A DNA stretch of 64,000 nucleotides, taken from NCBI GenBank assembly GCA_033220425.1, contig CM065648.1:4464001-4528000 (forward strand), read 5' to 3'. Below are positions 25,901 to 36,028 of the stretch, piece by piece. A model generated the notes under the pieces. It made no database searches. It was not told the origin of the DNA and was given only the letters and a program-made list of their open reading frames with translations. The number at the start of each line of letters is the position of its first letter. Within the stretch, counting starts at the first letter, position 1. The position numbers were made by a program, and so were the translations under genes. Source of the stretch: Lepraria neglecta. Its lineage: Eukaryota; Ascomycota; Lecanoromycetes; Lecanorales; Stereocaulaceae.

Positions 25901-28130
25901 GCGAAACTTCTTCTTAAACTAGAAAAGTATAAATTTTATTAAGAATCGGTAGAATTTCTAGGATTTATAGTTAGTATAAAAGGTATTAGTATAAGCCTAG
26001 AAAAGATTAAGGCTATCGCTAAATAGCCTATACTATAGGATATCAAAGTAGTACAAAGTTTCTTAGAATTTACTAACTTTAATAGGAAGTTTATAGAGGG
26101 CTACTTAAAGAAAGTACTACCTCTAATAGATATTATAAAGAAGGCTATTAGATTTATATAGAGAAAAGACTAATAGAAATTATTTAATATATTAAAGAAA
26201 GTATATATAGATCTACTAGTACTCTATACCTTTTAGGCTAATAAACCGGCCTATATTGAAATAGATACCTCGGATCTTATAATTAGAGTATACCTATATT
26301 AAATAAAAGACTAAAAGTAGTATCTAGTTACCTACTATTTAAGGAAGATATTAGTAGTAGAATAGAACTATAATATATATAATAAGGAACTATTTATCGT
26401 AGTTTATATACTTTAGAACTAGTAAGTATATATAGAGAGCTACTTAGATCTAACTATCTTTATAGATTATAAGAATCTTCTTAACTTTATAATAATAAAG
26501 GAGCTAAATAGAAGATAAGTTTAATAGTTAGAACTATTAGATTAATATAAATTCAAGATAACCTATACTCTAGAAAAGGATAATAGTCGAGTAGATACCC
26601 TTAGTAGGCAATTAGACTATATAGAAGAGAAGAATATTATAGAGTAACTAATTCTAAAGAAAGAAGCGGACGGATTATTAGTACTATACTAGGTATTAGC
26701 TATAACCCTTTATATAATAGGACCTAATATAACTAATAGGATTATAAAGGTCTATAAAGATAATATATTCGCAATAACCCTAAGGAAGGATTAGCTAGAT
26801 ACTATATTACTTAAATACTAGGAGAGAATTTATCTACCTAAATAATATACCGAAGAAGTAATTAGGGATTACTATAATAACCCTTTATAAGGTTATCTAG
26901 GAGTATCTAAAATAGTAGAACTCCTAGAATAAAGATACGCAGCGCTAAAGCTTCGAGCGCGCGTTAAATAATATATTAAAGAATATATCGAGTACTAGTA
27001 GAATAAGGCTATATAATATACTAAGTACGGATAAATATAGTTTACTCCTATACTAGAGTTACTATAGGATAATATTATAATAGACTTTATAGTTAAACTA
27101 CTACCTTTAAAAGATCTAGCTACGTAGGATATCTTTAACTCAATTATAGTTATTATAGATAAATTTATAAAATATATAATTATAATACCTTTTAAGGAGA
27201 TATATAAGGTATACTAGTTAGCCTTTATACTACTTAATAAGCTAATAAGGGATTATAGTATACTAAAGTTAATAATATCTAATAGAGATAAGCTATTTAC
27301 TTCTAACTACTAGAGAACGCTAATAGTAGTAATTAGAACTAAACTTCGGATATTAATAGTATATTACCTATAGACTAATAGATAGATAGAACGTACACAT
27401 TAAATAATAGAAGTATACCTAAGATATTATATAAACTAGAAGTAGGATAACTAGGTTTTACTACTTCTAATAGTATAACTAGCGTATAATAATAAGTAGT
27501 TAGATATAACCGGACTAACCCTATTCTTTACTAACTATAGAAAGAATATAAATATATCTCTATAACTAAGGAAGGGACCTAATATAGAAAGAGCCTTAGT
27601 TAAGGTAGAAGAGCTAAAGAATTTATATAAGGATATATAAAGGTCTATTAAGAGCTCTAATAAGAAGTTAAAGGAATAGATTAATAAGAAAAGAAAGAAT
27701 ATTCCTTAGCTAAAAGAGGGGGATAAAGTATACCTCCTAATAAAAAAATATAAGGATAATAAGACTAAGTAAGAAACTAGATTATATTAAGGTCGGACTA
27801 TTCTTAATCAAATAGTTAAAAGGACTAGTTAACTATAAACTCTAACTACTACCTGACGCTAAGGTATATCCGATATTCTATATCTTACTCTTAGAGCTAG
27901 TAGACTCTAATATACCTCTCTAAGAAACGTTTTACTATAATATTAAGGAAGAAATAGAGTTCGAGGTTAAGAGGATTCTAAATTAGGTCGATTAGAAATA
28001 TCTAGTTAAATAGAAAGGGTATAACGATACCGAAAATACCTAGGAACCCCTTAAGAACCTCCGGAACTACTAGGACCTTCTATAGGAGTTCCGGGAATAA
28101 TCGGGAAGGAGGACTAATCGGTTCCGGCTA
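22930..28130 (+). mobile_element. Gypsy family D copy D3, most complete copy
   Basis: Plus-strand Ty3/Gypsy remains with all polyprotein parts in order: gag (about 23.3-24.55 kb) with a zinc-knuckle-like stretch at about 23.80-23.85 kb, protease (about 24.65-25.0 kb), reverse transcriptase (about 25.3-26.2 kb, catalytic region near 25.82 kb), RNase H (about 26.2-26.65 kb), integrase (about 26.8-27.55 kb) and a chromodomain-like tail (about 27.95-28.11 kb). The chromodomain places it among the chromoviruses. It is flanked by Y2 on the left and, after a 0.5-kb opposite-strand segment, by Y3. It is broken at many dozens of places, RIP-like, and clearly old. Confidence 0.85.
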
Positions 28131-28139
28131 GGAAGCCAA

Positions 28140-28630
28140 ATTGTTCGGACGAGACGTTAAATATCTAATTATCAGGAATACTTAGGATAGACCGCTAGCC
28201 TTCTTCTAACTCCTTAATATTCTATATCTCTCGGTCTATAATCTTCCGCTTTTTATTTTCAAGATATTTATACTATATCTAAAGGCGTATTAGTATAGTC
28301 TAAAGATATATAGATTCCTCTATTGATTTTCATATATAATCCTTAAGCTCTTTACACGTATTTTTTAACTATAACTATACTTCCTTTTATTCCGTCTTAA
28401 TATAATATATTTCGAAGGGTAATACTATAAGGTTATATTTCCTACCGCTACCTATATAGTTAGAATACCTATCGGACCCTATACCTATCAGGTACTATTT
28501 ACCGCTAGTAATACATCGGGAGTATAGCCGTATAATAACTTCGTTTAGCTTACTAGCCAATACCGTTCGGCGGATAGTCGGTTTATCTAAATATTTAGTA
28601 CGTTAGAGTAGTATAAAGGATAGATAGTTT
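28140..28630 (-). pseudogene. Opposite-strand coding remnant at 3' end of D3
   Basis: Minus-strand frame bias between the chromodomain and Y3. The remnant suggests a small protein with a Cys-patterned stretch (positions around 28.42-28.52 kb), followed by a Glu/Lys/Leu-rich region (about 28.2-28.4 kb) that looks like a coiled coil. Some fungal retrotransposons carry an extra antisense ORF at this place. It is broken and its function is not known. It belongs to the D element unit. Confidence 0.45.
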
Positions 28631-28639
28631 CTTAGGACG

Positions 28640-29170
28640 AGAAATCTAGGAGAGGGAGCTAATATTACGATCAGGAAATATAATCAGGGATACGCTTATA
28701 GAGCGTAGCGCCCGTTATAGTTCGAGTTAATAAGTCGGTATCCGACTCGGATAGACCCTGAAGGCTTAGTATATTAAGCGATAAGCGTAGTAGTTACAAT
28801 AAGCGTAGATACGATTAGTATAATTAGTACAATTAGGAAGACTTAGTATATTAAGTAATAAGCGTAGTAGTCGTAATAAGCGTAGATGCGATTAGTGCGA
28901 TTAGTACGATCAAGAATACTTAGTATAGATTTCGTATATCTATATATACGGAGTACTACTTACTACTTAGAGTATCGTGCTTAACTTACTATTTAATTAT
29001 TTACTATATACGATAGATCTCTTAGGCTAGACACTAAATATATATTATCTAATTATATACTAGACCCGCTTAGTATTACTTAAAGCCTATTTTACCTCTT
29101 ATATAGTAACACCGCCATCCCTATTGAGAATCAATCTATATACGAAGACCGGTACGCACGATTCGTAACA
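28640..29170. mobile_element. Element Y3, right-hand part
   Basis: Matches 22430-22929 (Y2) and ends with the better preserved terminus CGATTCGTAACA at 29170. The left inverted arm is missing or rearranged; a block near 28640-28680 matches the reverse complement of the Y1 interior at about 9290-9360. As it follows D3, it could serve as a 3' terminal repeat. Confidence 0.6.
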
Positions 29171-29645
29171 AGATATTAGTAGTAGAATAGAACTATAATA
29201 TATATAATAAGGAACTACTTACCGTAGTATATATATTATAGAACTAGCGAGTATATATAGAAAGCTACTCGGATCTAACTATCTTTACGAATTATAAGAA
29301 TCTTCTTAACTTTATAATAACGAAAGAATTAAATAGAAGATAAGTTTAATAGTTAAAGCTATTAGATTAATATAAGTTCAAGATAATCTATACCCTAGAA
29401 AGGATAATAGTCGAGTAGATACCCTTAGTAGATAATTAGACTATATAGAAGAAAAGAATATTATAGAACGACTAATTCTAAAGAGAGAAGCGAACGGATT
29501 ATTAGTACTATACTAGGTATTAGCTATAACCCTTTATATATTAGGACCTAATATAACTAATAAGATTATAAAGGCCTATAATAATAATATATTTATAATA
29601 AACCTACGAAAGGGTTAATAAGACTTAGTATTACTTAAATACTAC
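29171..29645 (+). mobile_element. Gypsy family D fragment (RNase H region)
   Basis: A second copy of the stretch at about 26343-26815 in D3, same strand. It begins directly after the Y3 terminus and is cut at the left end of element X. It is broken like the rest of family D. Confidence 0.75.
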
Positions 29646-30570
29646 GTCGGCAAAATCGAATGTGGCCCTAGTAGCCCCGGGCCAAAGCGCGAGCTACTTC
29701 GGGGGCCCAAGGCGCCCCGGGCGCCTCTCAGGCCAAGTCACGTGTTTTAAGCCCTATATAGGTTTTTTAATATTCGATAATCGACCTGAGCACTCGAGAA
29801 CCCCTCTCTAGAGTAACCCCGAGGGTTAGCCCCAACGCGGTGCTGGAATCGATCGATTCGGTGTTACGAACCGTGCGTACCGGTATCGTATTATGGATTG
29901 ATTCTCAATGGGGATGGAGGTGCAAATACACAAGAGGGTGAAGCAGGCTTCAAGTGATGCTAAGCGGGTCTGGTATATGATTAGATGATATATATTTAGT
30001 GCCTAGCCTAAGAGATCTATCGCATATAGTAAACAACTGAGTAGCGAAGTAAAAAGTAAGTTGAGCACGATGCTCCAAGTGATGAGCAGTGCTCTACATA
30101 TATAGCAATAGGAAATCCATGCCAAGCATCCATGTTCAGACGAGTCGAACATCGATCCGTCTGAACCATGTCCGAGTCGAACGAGTCGAACATCGATTCG
30201 TCTGAACCAGACCCTGCCAAGCTCATGCTAATCAGTGCGCCCCTGGCGCGTTCCTGTCAGCATGTTCTTGGCTCATAACATTCGGGTGATTTTCTCGCGA
30301 GGGTAATGCGCGATAGCTGTGCGCGACAGCAGTACGTGACAGCTGTGCGCGACAGCGGTACGAGGGTGCAGCAGTATGCGCCCCGTAGGGGTTTGCCAAG
30401 GGTAGCTGTAAGACTAGTCAGAGGGTTCCCGGCGCTATCTTTTACTAATTAAAAGTTGGCCCGGGGCTTACACGGGGCGCCCTAAGCAGTAGTTGGCATG
30501 GCCCCGAGCGCACGTCGGACGTCTGGGGCCACGTTCGGGCCACGTTCGGGCCACGTTCGATTTTGCCGAC
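29646..30570. mobile_element. GC-rich TIR element X
   Basis: Terminal inverted repeats of 23 bp with one mismatch lie at 29646-29668 (GTCGGCAAAATCGAA onward) and 30548-30570. ACGT at both outer edges may be a 4-bp target duplication. Base composition is normal, with GC-rich blocks and little RIP, so it is young relative to its surroundings. It includes GGGCCACGTTC three times in tandem (about 30538-30562) and a degenerate repeat around GCGCGACAGC at 30305-30365. Its right end falls inside Y4. No transposase is seen. Confidence 0.65.
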
Positions 30571-30628
30571 GTCTCTATCCTAGTAAGAACAATCTATAAT
30601 ACGATACCAGTACGTACGGTTCGTAACA
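29862..30628. mobile_element. Least mutated Y copy, Y4
   Basis: Starts TGTTACGAACCGTGCG at 29862 and ends with CGGTTCGTAACA at 30628, giving inverted ends of about 45 bp. The left 240 bp match the other Y copies, but only the last 55-60 bp of the right arm remain. The interior at 30133-30205 holds two copies of GAGTCGAACATCGAT..CGTCTGAACC. Its ends interlock with those of element X, so one of the two is rearranged. Confidence 0.6.
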
Positions 30629-30870
30629 ATACGTCTTCGTATTTACCTTACTAATTTATATTAGAGAAGATAGAAAAGACCCTTATTAAGGCTTGTATTA
30701 GTATTGAGATAGCGTCTACTATTATAATTAGGACCTAAATTTATTCTATCCGAGTCCTTTATCGATTTAATAAATACGAAGAAATTTTATCTAAATTGCG
30801 TAGAAACTAAATAGCAATCAAAAGACTTTTCAATAGTATAATACCTAAAGCTACCAAATACATAGTATAA
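30629..30870. other. Mutated spacer of unknown origin
   Basis: RIP-like AT-rich stretch opening with a small palindrome (AATACG-TCTT-CGTATT). No gene or repeat partner is recognised. It marks the left border of the ordinary-composition island. Confidence 0.4.
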
Positions 30871-30956
30871 GGCCTACCTTAACGTCTTTTTTTTGTGCTG
30901 TGTATTAATAGAGCCGATGACTGGGAACTCATGATTACACTTCGCCCACCAAACTC

Positions 30957-32087
30957 TCAATTCAACATCTGTGCCTGACTCAAAAGTTGTGCCATTCCCC
31001 CTGTCAAAACTGTCTGCGCGCTCTGCAGTTCATGAGGCAGCTTGTACGTCTCATACTTGCGCTTTAGCCACTGTTCTGCGGTGCCCACCTCCCCTTCGCT
31101 ATCCAAAAACACTGTATCATCGTCTGCTCTTAGAAAATAACTCGTCGCATATCTATCTCCCACCTGGCGGCCCCCCAGAGGCATTACACGATGCAGCGCC
31201 GAGCGTAACCTTCGTCCGGAGAGAAACCGCAGCGTATCGGCCACATTGATGATTGCGTGGCCTGGGCGAGGGGCGACGTATTTCCAGGTCTTAGTATCGG
31301 GACAGATAACCTGCAGACCCCATTGCGGTGCGAAGAGAAGGGTAATGGATCCAATGTCGGTGTGCATATTTTGGCCTGTTTCGGTGGCGTGCAGGTTTTC
31401 CGGGTAGTGGAGGAAGTAGAGGGTTGTTTTTGAGGGCACGTCGTCGTTGTGGTAACGAGTTAGGTGGTGAGGCCCTTCGAGGCCAAGGGCAGAAGAAAGG
31501 AACGAGAGCAGGGATTTGGCGATGTGGTTGGAGGTCGAAACGAATGAATCGAAGAGGGCCATTTTGGTGTCGACAATGGGTGGGAGATGAGAGCGCTTGA
31601 CGAGGTTGTTACGGCAGATCTGAAGAGCAGATGAGTTGATTGGCGCATGAGAGGGAAGAGGGTAAAGTGGGCGAACCTTTAGGGCTTCGAAGCCGTCTTT
31701 TGTGTGCTCAGCTACGCCTGATTGAACCCCTGTCGGTTTGAACCTTCAAAAGTCAGAACCCACAGATGTTGTAAATGTTCCAGCCTGCCTCTTGAAGGCT
31801 TACCCATGTGCATCGCCAATAGTCTCAGTTTCCATCTTCTTTTCAAGTGGCTGGCAGAACCATTCCTCCATAATCTTGTTGACTGCAGCCAATTCCTCTA
31901 GGAATATGGCGGAGCCTTCATCTGTTAAGTCCAGATAGAAGAACCCGTGAGTCTCACAAGCTGATCGTAGCGCTGAGATCTCGGCTCCGCTATGCTGGAG
32001 CAGGCGCGACCAGTTGATTGTTGGAAGATTAGCAAGTGGCCCATAAACATTGTCGACATAAGCTGAGGGGGCGATTGGGCAAGACAT
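30957..32087 (-). CDS. 2-oxoglutarate/Fe(II)-dependent dioxygenase, isopenicillin N synthase-like
   Basis: Two exons, 32087-31804 and 31743-30957, joined across a 60-bp intron (donor GTAAGC, branch CTGAC, acceptor AG at 31745-31744), give 356 residues, the usual length for this family. The N-terminal DIOX_N region spans roughly residues 20-125. The jelly-roll core carries the iron triad His222-x-Asp224 (in MHTDIGS) and His279 (in RSALHRVMP). Arg292 (in DRYATSYFLR) is the 2-oxoglutarate-binding arginine. The residue two after this Arg is Ala294 where family members usually have Ser (RxS). Enzymes of this type oxidise small molecules in the cytosol; many fungal ones act in secondary metabolism, and the substrate here cannot be told. 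The start is the first ATG, and the intron joins the family's conserved GxKP segment in frame. No RIP-type stop interrupts it. Confidence 0.92.
31744..31803 (-). other. Intron of the dioxygenase gene
   Basis: 60 bp with GTAAGC donor, CTGAC branch-like motif and AG acceptor. It is in phase 2, and the splice restores a conserved Gly-Phe-Lys-Pro stretch at residues 95-98. Confidence 0.85.
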
Positions 32088-32155
32088 ATCGAGGGTGAAA
32101 ATGTGTCGAGTGATAAAAAATCTATGCGGTTGAATGTCGACCGTAATTGCCGTTA

Positions 32156-32181
32156 AAAGTGGACTTACGAGCCACTTTATA
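32156..32181 (-). promoter_or_regulatory. TATA-like box and small hairpin upstream of the dioxygenase
   Basis: TATAAAG on the minus strand at 32175-32181 lies about 90 bp before the ATG. It overlaps an inverted repeat, AAAGTGG/CCACTTT with a 9-nt gap (32156-32178). The placement suits a core promoter; whether the hairpin binds a regulator is unknown. Confidence 0.45.
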
Positions 32182-32784
32182 GACTGTCGCGGAGAGGTTG
32201 TGGTGCCATAGTCTAGGCGCCATCTAGTCCTTATGCATGAGGCCGAGAAAATACTGTCAAAGCGATGCAGCTCGGTGGAGTCAGATTCTCTTAATCGTAC
32301 TGCTTATTCCATACAAAAAAACGTATACAGACTTTCCTCGGCTCCGTTCCCAAATAAGCAATGATGCAATCGATATCGTTCTTCGCCGCAGTGATTGTAC
32401 TAGACCCTATCGTGGCCGCTGATATAGGAGACCTTGACATGCTTACTGGGTACCTAAAAGCAAAATCTGAGCTCAGATCTTGGAGGTACTAAGAATTTGT
32501 GTTCGAGCTGGACGTTGTCGCCAGCTAGAGAACATAGACATCAATTTTCTTGCATGGATGACATAAGCTTATGTTAGTGCAACCGCGAACACCGAGAGAT
32601 ATGTGGAAGTGAAATGCTCTGCACGACGTATTTGCTATTGCTGAGTACGCCATCAGCTGCTTGAGGTCTATAACTAGTAGCAGAATGGATTAAAGCTTCA
32701 GTAAGCAAAGCAATCTCAGCTGCAGAAGAAAGTGGAGACTGTGTTTGCACGAAAAAAGACAGTGAGTCCACAGATACGGCCATC

Positions 32785-32870
32785 TCGGCACCACCGTGGC
32801 CGCTTACTAAGACCGCGGATAGAGAGGGCCGTGCGCCAGTTCGGCACCACCATGGCCGCTTGTAAGACCG
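32785..32870 (+). repeat. Direct repeat of about 30 bp
   Basis: TCGGCACCACC.TGGCCGCTT occurs at 32785-32815 and again at 32841-32870 with few differences, 56 bp apart, between the two divergent host genes and next to the MITE. Confidence 0.75.
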
Positions 32871-32890
32871 AGGAGGTTGTTGAGGTCCTG

Positions 32891-33110
32891 ATACGGAGAC
32901 CGACACCAGAAGTCTTGATTTGCGCCAAGACTTTTGAGTGTAACCCTAAGCCTAATCTCCAGCGCTTTGGAGCTCGTTAGGGGTTTCTCTATAGCCCCCA
33001 AACGCATTCGTCTAGAACCACTTTCAGGGCAGCGCACACAGAGGTTAGGGTTAGGATTACTCTTAAAAGTCTTAGCGCAAATCAAGACTTTTGGCGTCGG
33101 TCTCCGCATA
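32891..33110. mobile_element. 220-bp MITE between the two host genes
   Basis: Inverted repeats of about 69 bp at 32891-32959 and 33041-33110 begin AT(A/G)CGGAGACCGAC and share AAGTCTTGATTTGCGCCAAG-like interior sequence, with about 85% identity by eye. The 80-bp centre has no coding capacity. The inner ends carry two TTAGGG-like units (GGTTAGGGTTAGG), probably coincidence. The element lies in the shared upstream region of the oxygenase and transporter genes. Target duplication is unclear and the superfamily is not assigned. Confidence 0.8.
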
Positions 33111-33561
33111 TACTTACAATGACGTGCAGATGATCGCCGAGGTATAAGGGTTTGAGTATGACGATAATATACCCGAGTAGCTGAGCTGGCCATTATATCA
33201 GAACGCTGCAGTCAGACACCATTTTAGAAGTTATTCTAGTACTGGTTGACGAGGAGCCGAAGACTTCCCCGAGACACGCTGACAATGCTCCACTATACAT
33301 TCCTCGTATAACAGATTACTAGAGACGATACACTGAGATCAGCCGGTCTGTCATGGAGAGTATGGCGATGGTTTCTAGGTGTTGCTTTAAATTTAATCTG
33401 TCTGGCAGCCTTTGCATGTTCATGTCTCGTTGTTCCACCTGCTTATCACTGCGTTACAAATACTGTTCTGCTCTCGTGAACACCCTTTAGATAGCAGATT
33501 CTCCGTCTGCTTAAAATTGTTTCAATACAACTGCTCCCTACGCTGAGATTCAATTCTAACC

Positions 33562-35265
33562 ATGCGCCTCCTCGACCATAAAGTCTCCAAATCAGAAGAG
33601 CGAGATTCAAGTTTCTTGGACAGCATCTCGCATTTATCCGTCCCAAAAGCTTTCCATACCGTGAAAACCAAAACTGGTGCTTTCGACAAGGGAATTTCCT
33701 CTTCTGAAACAAATTCATTGAATAAGTCGCATGAACGGACTATTTCGGTTCCTCCACAAGATGAAGGGAGGAAAGCATGGACGTTTCTGGCTGGGGCGGC
33801 GATCATTCTGTTCTCAAGCTGGGGTTGGCTCATGATATCGTTTCGGGCTATAGGATGATGCTAATGGCGCAAAGGATTCTCGATGGCGTTCGGAGTGTTT
33901 CGACAGTACTACTTTACCCACCCACCTTTCGCCGGCATTAGTTCAGTCTCTGAGATCGGCGTGATGAGTATTGTAAGTCTCTCCACAAAATCGTGAGCAA
34001 GGTGTTTCGGCTACTCTAATGCTGGTCGAAGGGTCTGGCTCAAGCTATGACGCCCTTCCTATTACGTTTCTTGAGTCGACATTCGAATAGACGGAAACCT
34101 CTGATGTGGATCGGAGTGGTTATTTGCACAGCTGCAACCATAGGTGCAGCCTTTGCCGAAACGGTAAGGAACCCCGAAAGGCTTCAGGCGTCGTTACGTT
34201 CATGTCTGACCTGATTAGGCTGTTCAGCTGATCATGACGCAAGGTGCCCTTCATGGCATTGGAAGCGGACTTTTATTCGCCCCTTCGGTAAGTCTTTTGG
34301 AGGAATGGTTTGACAAGCGGCGGAGTTTTGCGTATGGGATAATGTTCGTATCTTCTGACCATATCCTAAAAGGAGTAGGAAAGCTGACCTAGCTAGCTTT
34401 GCTGTGTCCACCTGCGCTGGTGTGGTCTTACCTCCGATCTGCTTCGTTCTTCTTGAAAGATTTGGATCTCGTTCAACAATGCTTGGATGGGGAGTCATAT
34501 CCGGAGTTCTATTGAGCTTATCCGTGCTGTGCAGTCAACCCCGTTTACCATATGAGGAGACAATGTCCCCAGTTAAAATATCTTATGGATTTTTAAAGAA
34601 ACCATTGTTCTGGCTGCTGGCAACGGCCACAGTCTGGCAGGCTCTCGCAGCATATCTGCCAGGTGTGTACCTACCATCGTACGCCAGCGACATTGGCATT
34701 TCAGTGGAAACTGCCTCTCTTCTGCTGACATACTTGAATATTGCAAGCGTTATTGGGCAGCCAATTCTAGGATGGATTGCGTAAGCATTGTCCTTTCGTT
34801 ATTTTGTGTACCACCACTAAGCTTATGACTAGAGACCGGAGCGTTGTAACGTCTTTGCTCCTCCAGACGGTTGTTAGTTCCCTTGCAATTGTGCTGATAT
34901 GGGGGTTCAGTCATGCATACTGGAGCTTGACTCTCTTCGCTATTATATTCGGAACATTCGGAGCGGGCTTTGTCGTTCTCCGAAGTCGGTTTTCAAGCGC
35001 TATCGTGGGACGACCTAACCCTGATCAGGAGCTCATCGTCTCCGGTGCTCTCATGCTTGTCAGAGGCGCAGCGAGTGCCAGCTCAGGTTTCGTCGGTGCA
35101 GCACTCTTAAAGGATGACGCAGAAGTCTCCCAAAACTACGGAGCCGGCAAATATCGATCCCTCATTATCTTTATAGGAGTTGTTTTTGGCGCAGCGAGCG
35201 TGAGTGCCATTGGACTCTTGCCAAGACCAAGACCTAAAGAGATGATGATGACTTTGGAATCTTAG
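33562..35265 (+). CDS. MFS transporter, monocarboxylate (MCT/MCH)-like
   Basis: Six exons: 33562-33823, 33875-33972, 34032-34163, 34219-34331, 34397-34780 and 34833-35265, giving 473 residues. Introns are 51-65 bp with GT-AG ends. An N-terminal cytosolic tail of about 65 residues precedes twelve likely membrane segments; the first (AWTFLAGAAIILFSSWG) begins the family pattern and SSWGFSMAFGVF continues across intron 1. EEWFDKRRSFA is the cytosolic loop after helix 4, GWIADR lies after helix 8, and the C terminus is short. Such proteins move monocarboxylates or related small acids across the plasma membrane; many fungal members lie in metabolite clusters. The exon 4/5 join is the weak point: the more typical donor at 34348 would keep the conserved YGIMF but breaks the frame, while the donor at 34332 keeps the frame and loses it. 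Confidence 0.85.
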
Positions 35266-36028
35266 ACTGAATGGAAGTCAATCAATTCATATTTATCCAG
35301 ACTTTCAGGACGTGGTAGAGCGATTAGCGCTGTGGAACGGTTAGGATCACGAAGGGAGCACCAGGCAAACACGATATACAGTCTACGAATTTTTATAGAT
35401 GAATAGATTCGTGATTTAGTGCCTAGTGCCTTCGCCACGAGAACGGGCGCTTTGAATATGGTGTACATTAGTATTCTTAGAATTCCTTGCAAAGCTTCTC
35501 TTACCGTGACTATCATAACTCTAACCTATAAAAAGTTGATTATATGTAGCAGCGTTCCCATCAGCGACCGCCCTTGTATGGAGGACCAGAGTGAGGAACG
35601 GGAGCCGTCCGACACCCACCCTACTCGATGGTCCGATGCTAATGGAGATTATATCGATCCAGAGATACCCCTCTCCACTAGCAGATCGTGCGTCCCATCC
35701 CAGCTACCACTCCTCCGTGCCCCAACGGCCTTCCCTTGTTGACGATTGACGGAAAGCCGAAAGATGTCAGATGCAACGACAACAGTATAAATCATAGCTC
35801 GTGAAAGTGTTCCTTCTGTTCTAAAAAGTCATTTCATCAAGACCTAGATCCACTGGCTTTCGCATACGGCTCGAGGTATTTAGTATCCTTACTAAGGATA
35901 TATAGAGGCGATATAGTAAGCTTGATAATAATAAGATTTCTTAAGGTTTCTTCTTCAATTTATAATTTAATACCTTACTAAAACTCTTCCTAGTTTTTAT
36001 ATAATATCTAAGAAAGACTATATTTAAT
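35266..36028. other. Transporter downstream region, no clear gene
   Basis: Ordinary composition to about 35860, then a sharp turn to RIP-like sequence. Open frames at 35419-35742 (plus) and 35262-35516 (minus) overlap one another and show no recognised domain. The stretch at 35560-35740 (Glu/Asp/Ser/Pro-rich on plus) could be a remnant of a gene but nothing supports it further. Confidence 0.4.

Larger units (their letters stand above)
32088..33561. promoter_or_regulatory. Shared divergent upstream region of the two host genes
   Basis: About 1.47 kb between the two start codons, with ordinary base composition. It contains the TATA-like box, the 30-bp direct repeat and the MITE. Several short open frames on both strands overlap these repeats and have no family features, so none is called as a gene. 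Confidence 0.55.

Noticed and set aside
30017-30226. A 69-codon minus frame as a gene
   Set aside because: It lies inside the Y4 element and spans its internal direct repeat; no domain is seen.
30971-31249. Plus-strand open frame over the dioxygenase gene
   Set aside because: It is antisense to the dioxygenase exon, which has a complete family motif set.
33041-33060. Telomere-like TTAGGG units as an internal telomeric repeat
   Set aside because: Only about two units, and they fall within a MITE arm with a matching inverted copy.
32237-33193. Several short open frames on both strands between the two host genes
   Set aside because: They overlap the MITE inverted repeats and the 30-bp direct repeat, and their similar peptides are explained by those repeats.
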